From positions 1-19,404 of the forward strand of contig JALVWZ010000018.1 in the NCBI GenBank assembly GCA_027023115.1: a stretch of 19,404 bases of DNA. Direction: 5' to 3'. The DNA comes from Thermaceae bacterium. GTDB lineage: Bacteria; Deinococcota; Deinococci; Deinococcales; Marinithermaceae. This document shows, in pieces, positions 14,509 through 19,404 of the stretch. Made by a program: the position numbers and the translations under genes. Position 1 is the stretch's first letter; each line of letters opens with the position of its first letter. Below the pieces are notes generated by a model, which saw only the letters and a list, made by a program, of their open reading frames with translations, was not told where the DNA came from and made no database searches.

Positions 14509-16395
14509 CTAGAGTCTGCGCATTTGCGAGTTACGCGCCCCGCCCCAGCGAGGGCGCTGGGAGCCGTCGGGCGCCAGCACGAAGGCGTTCGCGTCGTCAC
14601 GCAGCTGGTAGTTGAGCAAACGCCAGAGGCGCAGGCGGTCCGCGGGCTCCAGGACTGGGAAGAAGACCTCCAGCCGCCGCTCGAAGTTGCGTTCCATCCA
14701 GTCGGCGCTGCCCGCCCATACGCGCAGCTCACCGCCGTATCGAAAGGCCATGACGCGGGCGTGTTCCAGGTAGCGGCCCACCAGGCTGACCGCCCGCACC
14801 CGCGGGTGCAGCTCGGTGAGGGTGGAGCGCACCAGCAGCTCTACCTTTGCGCCGGCGTCGGCGGCCCGGCCCAGCACCGCTAGCAGGCGTTTGTCGGTCA
14901 GGTGGTTGACCTTGACGATTATCCGCCCGCGCGCCGCCGCGGTGGCGGAAATCTCGCCGAGCATGGCGCTGCGGGCGGCCGGGCCGCTTTGCAAGAGGTG
15001 CAGGCGCGGCTCCGCGCCGCGACGCAGCGCCGAAAAGTAGCGGGCCACGTCGTCGGTCAGCTCGCTGCGGCCGGTCAGGTAAGAAACGTCGCTGTAGAGA
15101 GCGCCGTTCTTGGGGTTGTAGTTGCCGCTGCCCAGGTGGGCGACGGCGCCGCGGCCGCCAGCAGCCAAGAAGAGTTTGGCGTGGACCTTCTTGCCCGGCG
15201 GGTAGTCGAGCACCCGCACCCCGTGGCCCTCGAGCTTGAGCCGCCAGTAGAGATTCACCAGCTCGTCGAAGCGGGCCCGGCCCTCCAGCAATACCTCCAC
15301 CCGCTTGCCGCGGTCGGCGGCGGCGATGAGGGCCTCGATAATCGGGTTTTCCTGGCCGACGCGGTAGAGGGTGGCCGCTAGTCTGTCCAGGCCCGGCTCC
15401 GCGGCGGCGGCGCGGACGAACTCGACCACCTGCTGGTAGTCGTCGAGGGGGTGGTAGAGGGTCAGGTCGCGCTCTCGTAAAAAACCCAGCGGGTCGTGGG
15501 AAAACCCGCGCCGCCGGCGCAGGCGCACCCGCGGCCAGCGCAATTCCGGCCGGGGCAGGTCGGCCAGCTCGAACAGCGCGCGCAGGTCGAGGGGCGGGGG
15601 CAGAACGAACACCTCTTCGGCGAGCAAGCCGAGGCTGCGGGCGATGGCCGTCCGCCAGGGAAAGCCGCTCTCCAGCTCCAGGCGACTGGGGCTGCCGTCG
15701 AGGCGGCTCTCCAGCGCCAGCGGCAGTTCTTCCCAATCGAGCCGCTCGGCCTCGAGCTGGGCAATGCGGGTCAGCCGCAGCTCGTACATCGGCATTGGCC
15801 GCGGGAGGAAGAGGTCGCTCCGCCAGCGAATCAGCTCCCCCAGCCGCACGAAAGCGCCCTCCCGCCCCGGCACCGGCAAAAAACGGCGCTGCGCCGGCTG
15901 CCGCAGCAGGTAACGCAGGCGGCGGTGCCCGGCGGCGAAGTAGAGGGCGCCGGAGGAAAGGTCGCCGATGGCGGCGGCGTCGAGGAGGTCGGTCTGCGGC
16001 GCCACCACCTCGGCCAGGTAAGCGCCAAAGTAGCGCTGCTCGGTGGGGGTCAGCTCGTCTGGGGTGAGCAGTTCTATGCCGGCTGCCGCCAGTTGCCCCC
16101 GCAGCTCGGCGTAGAGCCCGGCCGCCTCGGCGGCGTACTGCTGCACCTCGCGCAGGAGCGCCCGGTAGGAACGCGGCACCCGACGGGCGGCGCGCGCCTC
16201 CTGAAAGACGCGGTAGATGCGGGCCGAAAAGAACTCGTCGGCGTTGTTGGCAAAGATGGCCAGGTAGCGCAGTTTTTCCAAGAGCGGCACGTCGTGGCGA
16301 CGGGCGGTGAGCAACACCCGGTAGTTGAAGCGGAACCAAGACCGCTCACGACTAAGCCGCACGGGCCCCTCCGGCGGCGCGGTAGGCTGGGGCAT
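14509..16395 (-). CDS. ppk1: Polyphosphate kinase 1
   Basis: A 628-residue enzyme that builds polyphosphate reversibly from ATP. Domains in order: N domain (RERSWFRFNYRVLL, NNADEFFSARI), head domain, then two phospholipase-D-like catalytic domains. The phosphorylated His is His405 in KVHAKLFL; the second conserved His is His545 in YLEHARVMAF. LGSGNYNPKNG.LYSD and KVNHLTD also match the family. It is about 60 residues shorter than the E. coli enzyme, and the usually conserved SNLDEFF reads NNADEFF. Start: ATG 16395 is preferred; a GTG at 16431 would add 12 residues and lie inside ppx. With the ATG start, ppk1 and ppx share CATG head to head. Neither start has a ribosome site, so the choice is uncertain. 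Confidence 0.94.
   Translation of the reverse strand: MPQPTAPPEGPVRLSRERSWFRFNYRVLLTARRHDVPLLEKLRYLAIFANNADEFFSARIYRVFQEARAARRVPRSYRALLREVQQYAAEAAGLYAELRGQLAAAGIELLTPDELTPTEQRYFGAYLAEVVAPQTDLLDAAAIGDLSSGALYFAAGHRRLRYLLRQPAQRRFLPVPGREGAFVRLGELIRWRSDLFLPRPMPMYELRLTRIAQLEAERLDWEELPLALESRLDGSPSRLELESGFPWRTAIARSLGLLAEEVFVLPPPLDLRALFELADLPRPELRWPRVRLRRRRGFSHDPLGFLRERDLTLYHPLDDYQQVVEFVRAAAAEPGLDRLAATLYRVGQENPIIEALIAAADRGKRVEVLLEGRARFDELVNLYWRLKLEGHGVRVLDYPPGKKVHAKLFLAAGGRGAVAHLGSGNYNPKNGALYSDVSYLTGRSELTDDVARYFSALRRGAEPRLHLLQSGPAARSAMLGEISATAAARGRIIVKVNHLTDKRLLAVLGRAADAGAKVELLVRSTLTELHPRVRAVSLVGRYLEHARVMAFRYGGELRVWAGSADWMERNFERRLEVFFPVLEPADRLRLWRLLNYQLRDDANAFVLAPDGSQRPRWGGARNSQMRRL
16383..16388 (+). 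promoter_or_regulatory. Possible -10 box of a leaderless promoter for ppx
   Basis: TAGGCT fits TANNNT and ends five bases before the ppx ATG. It lies inside the first codons of ppk1. The match to TATAAT is poor and a nearby GGGG could act as a weak ribosome site instead. Confidence 0.3.
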
Positions 16396-17893
16396 GGCGC
16401 GCGTGGGAATAGTCGACGTGGGGTCGGGCACCGCCCGTTTGGTGGTCTACGAGTACCGCCCGGGCGAGTCCTACCGGCTGGTGGACGAGCTGCGCGAACC
16501 GGTGCGTCTCGGCGAGGGTCTGGCGGCCACCGGCCGCTTGGCGCCGGCGGCGCTGCAACGGGCGCTTGGCTTCTTGGCGGCGGTGCGCGACTACGCCTCG
16601 GCTACCGGCCTGGAGCGCCTCGACGCCTTCGCCACCAGCGCGGTGCGCTCGGCCGAGAACGGCGCCGAGCTGCTGGAGCCGGCGCGGCTGATGGACGTGC
16701 CGCTGCGGGTCCTGAGCGGCGAAGAAGAAGCGGCCTACGGCGCGCTGGCGGTCGCCGGCGGCTTCGACGTGGCGGACGCCTGGGTGATGGACCTCGGCGG
16801 CGGCAGCGCCCAGGTGAGCCGGCTGGAGGAGCGCCGCTTCGCCGGCGGCCGCGCCTACCCGCTGGGAGCGGTGCGGCTGGCCGAGCGCTTTTTCGACCAC
16901 GATCCGCCCCGGGCCCGCGAGGTGAAAAAGCTGCGCCGCCACGTGCTTTCCCTGCTGGGCGAAGCGGCCGCAGAGATGAGCCAAAAGCGGGCGCCGCTGA
17001 TTGCCATGGGCGGCACCATCCGCAACCTGGCGCGCGCCGTCCAGCGGCAGCACCGCTACCCGCTGGAACAGTTGCATGGCTACCGCCTGCAAGCCGGCGA
17101 CCTGGCGGCCCTTGGCGAAAGGCTGCTGGGGATGAGCGCCGCCCAAAGACGGCGCGTGAGCGGCCTTTCGGCCGACCGCGCCGATGTGATCCACGCCGGC
17201 GCGCTGGTCTACTTGACCCTGCTCGAGCAAAGCGGCTACGACGAGGTCACGATCTCCGGCTTCGGCGTGCGCGAGGGGGCCTTCTTCCGCCACTTCCTGC
17301 CCGCGCCGCACCTGCCGGCCGACGTGCGCGAGCTGCACCTGCGCAACCTCGAGGCCCGCTTTCCTCAGCAACAGCTCCATATAAAAAGTGTACGACGGCT
17401 GGCGGCCGCCCTCTGGAGCGGCCTGGAACCCCTACACCGGCTGCCCGCCGCCAGCCGCGAGTTGCTCGACGCCGCCGCCCGCCTGCACGACATCGGCCTG
17501 GGAATAGACTTTTACGATCACCACAAACACGGCGCCTACCTGGTGCTGAACCACGTCTTCGGCGGCTGGAGCCACCGCGAACAGGCTCTGCTGGCGCTGC
17601 TGGTGCGCTACCACCGCAAGGGAAAACCGCGCTCCGGCGCCTACGGGGCGCTGCTGGCGGACGGCGACGAAGAGTTACTGGCCAGGCTGGCCGTGATGCT
17701 GCGCCTGGCGGAACACCTCGAGCGCGCCCGCAGCGGCCGCGTGAACGAACTGGCGGTGGAAGTGTCTTCGGAAAGCGTGACCCTGCGCCTGCGGGGCCCG
17801 CACAACGCTTGGGTGGAAGCCTGGGAAACCCAGAAAGACGCCGCCCTCTTCCGGCGCGTCTTCGGCCGCCGCCTAATCGTCGCCGCCCAGTAG
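16394..17893 (+). CDS. ppx: Exopolyphosphatase, Ppx/GppA family with C-terminal HD-like domain
   Basis: A 499-residue cytoplasmic phosphatase that removes terminal phosphate from polyphosphate, or from pppGpp in GppA members. The N-terminal actin-like fold shows GIVDVGSGTARLVVYE, FATSAVRSAENG, VLSGEEEAAYGAL and VMDLGGGSAQVS with PLGAVRLAERF, which make the phosphate-binding cleft. The C-terminal part (about 330-480) has an HD-like LHDIGLGIDFYDHHKHGAYLVLN, as in E. coli Ppx. Start at ATG 16394, where the recognised fold begins at once; the start codon overlaps that of divergent ppk1. Pairing with ppk1 favours polyphosphate as substrate. The last 21 bases overlap the end of the convergent sixA-like gene. 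Confidence 0.92.
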   Translation: MARVGIVDVGSGTARLVVYEYRPGESYRLVDELREPVRLGEGLAATGRLAPAALQRALGFLAAVRDYASATGLERLDAFATSAVRSAENGAELLEPARLMDVPLRVLSGEEEAAYGALAVAGGFDVADAWVMDLGGGSAQVSRLEERRFAGGRAYPLGAVRLAERFFDHDPPRAREVKKLRRHVLSLLGEAAAEMSQKRAPLIAMGGTIRNLARAVQRQHRYPLEQLHGYRLQAGDLAALGERLLGMSAAQRRRVSGLSADRADVIHAGALVYLTLLEQSGYDEVTISGFGVREGAFFRHFLPAPHLPADVRELHLRNLEARFPQQQLHIKSVRRLAAALWSGLEPLHRLPAASRELLDAAARLHDIGLGIDFYDHHKHGAYLVLNHVFGGWSHREQALLALLVRYHRKGKPRSGAYGALLADGDEELLARLAVMLRLAEHLERARSGRVNELAVEVSSESVTLRLRGPHNAWVEAWETQKDAALFRRVFGRRLIVAAQ

Positions 17894-18346
17894 ACGGCGC
17901 AGCAACCCCGGCGTGAGCACGTAGCGCAGCTGCACCTGCTTACCGAACCGCAGCGCATAGAGGCCCGACTTCTTGAAGGGATAGGCCTCCGCCGGTCCGC
18001 CCAGCAGCTCCGCCACCACGGCGCTCAAATCGGGCTCGTGAGCCACCAGCGCCACCCGCCCGCCGCGCACCCGCAGCCTTTGCAGCAGCTCTGGTCCCCA
18101 GCCACCGGCCAGGGCCGGTTCTTCGATTACCGCCTCGGCCAGCGGGGCCAGCGCGTCGGCGGTCTGGCGGGAGCGCAGCAGCGGGCTGGTCCAGATGACC
18201 TCGTAGCGAACCCCTATCTTTTCCAAAGCCCGGCGCAACCTCTCGGCCTGTACCACGCCGGCGGCGGTCAGGGCCCGTTCTTCGTCAGGCAGCCCCTCCC
18301 GCCGCGGCTGGGCGCGGGCGTGGCGGATCAGGTGTACTTCGGTCAC
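17873..18346 (-). CDS. SixA-type phosphohistidine phosphatase (histidine phosphatase superfamily)
   Basis: A 157-residue protein with the RHA motif HLIRHARAQP (catalytic His9, Arg8), D-ERALTAAGVVQAERL, WTSPLLRSRQTADAL (Arg58) and ALVAHEPDLSAV with the second His103. Size and the LT.AG....A motif point to SixA rather than phosphoglycerate mutase. SixA in E. coli dephosphorylates His on a phosphotransfer protein. Translation begins at a GTG that shares its first base with the pstB stop (TAGTG), so it is the next gene in the pst operon, where phoU is often found. Its target is unknown: a phospho-His protein of phosphate signalling is one possibility, a small phosphorylated metabolite another. 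Confidence 0.88.
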   Translation of the reverse strand: MTEVHLIRHARAQPRREGLPDEERALTAAGVVQAERLRRALEKIGVRYEVIWTSPLLRSRQTADALAPLAEAVIEEPALAGGWGPELLQRLRVRGGRVALVAHEPDLSAVVAELLGGPAEAYPFKKSGLYALRFGKQVQLRYVLTPGLLRRLLGGDD

Positions 18347-19104
18347 TAGCCGAACCTCCCGGTAATGTAGGCTTCGGTGCGCTCGTCGGCGGGGTTGGTG
18401 AAGATCTTTTCGGTGGGGCCGAACTCGATCATCTCGCCATTCAGGAAGAACGCGGTGTAATCGGAAACGCGCGCCGCCTGCTGCATGTTGTGGGTGACGA
18501 TGACCACGGTCACCTGCTCCTTGAGCCTGACCAGCAGGTCCTCGATGGCCTGGGTGGAGATCGGGTCGAGGGCGCTGGTGGGCTCGTCCATCAAGAGGAC
18601 CTCCGGCTCCACCGCCAGCGCCCGGGCAATGGAAATGCGCTGCTGCTGGCCGCCGGAAAGGCCCACCGCCGGCTCGCGCAGGCGGTCTTTGACCTCGTCC
18701 CACAAAGCCGCCTGGTCCAGGGCCCGCTCCGCCGCCTCCGCCAGCCGGCGGCGGTCCTTGACCCCGATGAGGCGCAGGCCGGCTACGACGTTGTCGAAGA
18801 TGCTCATCGTCGGGAAGGGGGTCGGCCTTTGAAAGACCATTCCCACGCGGCGGCGGATGACCACCGGGTCCACCTTGGGCGCGTAGATGCTCTCGCCGTC
18901 TAGCAAGACGTCGCCCTCGATGCGCACGATGGGGTTGAGGTCGTGCATCCGGTTGAGGGCGCGCAGGTAGGTGGTCTTGCCGCAGCCCGAGGGGCCGATC
19001 AACGCCGTGATCCGGTGGTCGTGAATGGGCAGGCTGACGCCCTTCACGCCGGCGTTCGTGCCGTAGTAGATGGACAGGTCGCGGGTCTCCATTCGCAGTT
19101 CCAC
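18346..19104 (-). CDS. pstB: Phosphate ABC transporter ATP-binding protein
   Basis: A 252-residue ATPase of the high-affinity phosphate importer PstSCAB, acting on the inner face of the membrane. Walker A is GPSGCGKTT (37-45), followed by [10 protein letters not shown] typical of PstB; the Q-loop is [16 protein letters not shown] (91 on), the signature [15 protein letters not shown] (149-163), Walker [13 protein letters not shown] (169-180) and the switch His205 is in IVTHN. All are intact. GTG 19104 is used, four bases after GGAGG; ATG 19092 is possible but too far from that site. The ribosome site overlaps the stop codon of pstA, nine bases upstream. Confidence 0.97.
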   Translation of the reverse strand: MELRMETRDLSIYYGTNAGVKGVSLPIHDHRITALIGPSGCGKTTYLRALNRMHDLNPIVRIEGDVLLDGESIYAPKVDPVVIRRRVGMVFQRPTPFPTMSIFDNVVAGLRLIGVKDRRRLAEAAERALDQAALWDEVKDRLREPAVGLSGGQQQRISIARALAVEPEVLLMDEPTSALDPISTQAIEDLLVRLKEQVTVVIVTHNMQQAARVSDYTAFFLNGEMIEFGPTEKIFTNPADERTEAYITGRFG

Positions 19105-19113
19105 GGCGCCTCC

Positions 19114-19404
19114 TTATCTCTTGCGCATGGCCCTCCGGGCCAGAAAGTTGGTCAGCATCAGCAGCAGCGCCAGCAACAGCGCCGCCCCCCAGGCCTGTTT
19201 TACCCAGTCTTCGTAAGGCGAGATGGCGTAAACGTAAATCTTCAGCGGCAGGCTGTCCATCGGCCCCAAGGGGTCGAAGGAAAGGAACTGGTTGCCGAAG
19301 GCGGTGAAGAGCAAAGGCGCCGCTTCGCCCGCCGCCCGCGCCAGCGCCAGCAGCAGGCCGGTGATGATGCCGCCCTTGGCCGCCGGCAGGATCAGGCTGA
19401 GCGT
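19114..19404 (-). CDS. pstA: Phosphate ABC transporter permease PstA, C-terminal 96 residues
   Basis: The frame is open from the right edge to a TAA at 19114-19116. The segment GLLLALARAAGEAAPLLFTA is the EAA-type cytoplasmic loop that docks on PstB, and the chain then has a last membrane helix (AALLLALLLMLTNFLA) and ends in RRAMRKR. FLSFDPLGPMDSLPLKIYVYA before the last helix is also usual for PstA. The protein is truncated only by the window; the rest of the operon should lie to the right. Confidence 0.9.
   Translation of the reverse strand, partial: TLSLILPAAKGGIITGLLLALARAAGEAAPLLFTAFGNQFLSFDPLGPMDSLPLKIYVYAISPYEDWVKQAWGAALLLALLLMLTNFLARRAMRKR

Noticed and set aside
14729..16339. A 536-codon frame on the minus strand within ppk1
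   Set aside because: It is a different reading frame of ppk1, low in complexity (Ala/Arg/Pro/Gly), while the ppk1 frame has all catalytic motifs.
16325..16393. A ppx start 23 codons upstream
   Set aside because: The extra residues (MKRNQDRSRLSR...) are antisense to ppk1 and precede the normal beginning of the family fold.
15496..17916. An 806-codon open frame on the plus strand across ppk1 and ppx
   Set aside because: It is antisense to ppk1 and out of frame with ppx; its Arg/Pro/Gly-rich sequence is typical of a GC-rich shadow frame.
18346..18703. A longer start for the SixA-type protein
   Set aside because: The added 119 residues would be an out-of-frame reading of pstB; the RHA motif begins directly after the GTG at 18346.
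1..19404. CRISPR arrays, tRNA genes, insertion sequences, phage genes
   Set aside because: No spaced direct repeats, cloverleaf-like sequences, transposase motifs or phage proteins were found on reading; coding density is high and the gene content is chromosomal.

Overview
The window is a GC-rich bacterial chromosome segment. It looks like a thermophilic member of the Deinococcota (Thermus/Oceanithermus/Marinithermus type). I infer this from the protein families (TAXI-type TRAP transporter, aminopeptidase-T/NicX-type enzyme, long AlaS, YqgF-MltG pair) and from several genes with a TANNNT -10 box only 5-8 bases before the start codon, the arrangement of leaderless genes in this phylum. No database search was possible, so the taxon is an inference. 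I see no tRNA, rRNA, CRISPR array, insertion sequence or prophage.

Region 1 (1-5530) is a transport and catabolism module. A truncated aminopeptidase T/NicX-like metalloenzyme runs leftward off the window. Divergent from it are two paralogous TAXI solute-binding proteins and one fused TRAP permease. Each receptor gene has its own promoter with the same elements and spacing (TTGACG-18-TAAAGT), and each is followed by a strong hairpin. This would give much receptor and less permease. Two receptors probably share one permease.

Region 2 (5530-12310) is mainly housekeeping: a two-domain VOC protein, the overlapping yqgF-mltG pair, alaS, and an ABC exporter permease/ATPase pair of the MacB/LolCDE type divergent from alaS across only 55 bases. 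The yqgF-alaS gap (184 bases) contains an 18-base palindrome, two small hairpins and a 15-bp terminator stem.

Region 3 (12315-19404) centres on phosphate and polyphosphate. A membrane GAF-GGDEF protein follows ppk1. The ppk1 and ppx genes are divergent, and their start codons appear to share one CATG. The end of a pst phosphate-uptake operon (pstA C-terminus, pstB) is translationally coupled to a SixA-type histidine phosphatase, whose end overlaps the end of ppx. Phosphate import, polyphosphate synthesis and polyphosphate breakdown are therefore physically interlocked, with a candidate c-di-GMP enzyme attached. This is the most interesting part of the window.

The layout is very compact: genes overlap by 1-21 bases in both same-strand and tail-to-tail arrangements. 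The largest gene-free stretches are about 180-190 bases (610-787, 1775-1962, 7573-7756), and all are described below.
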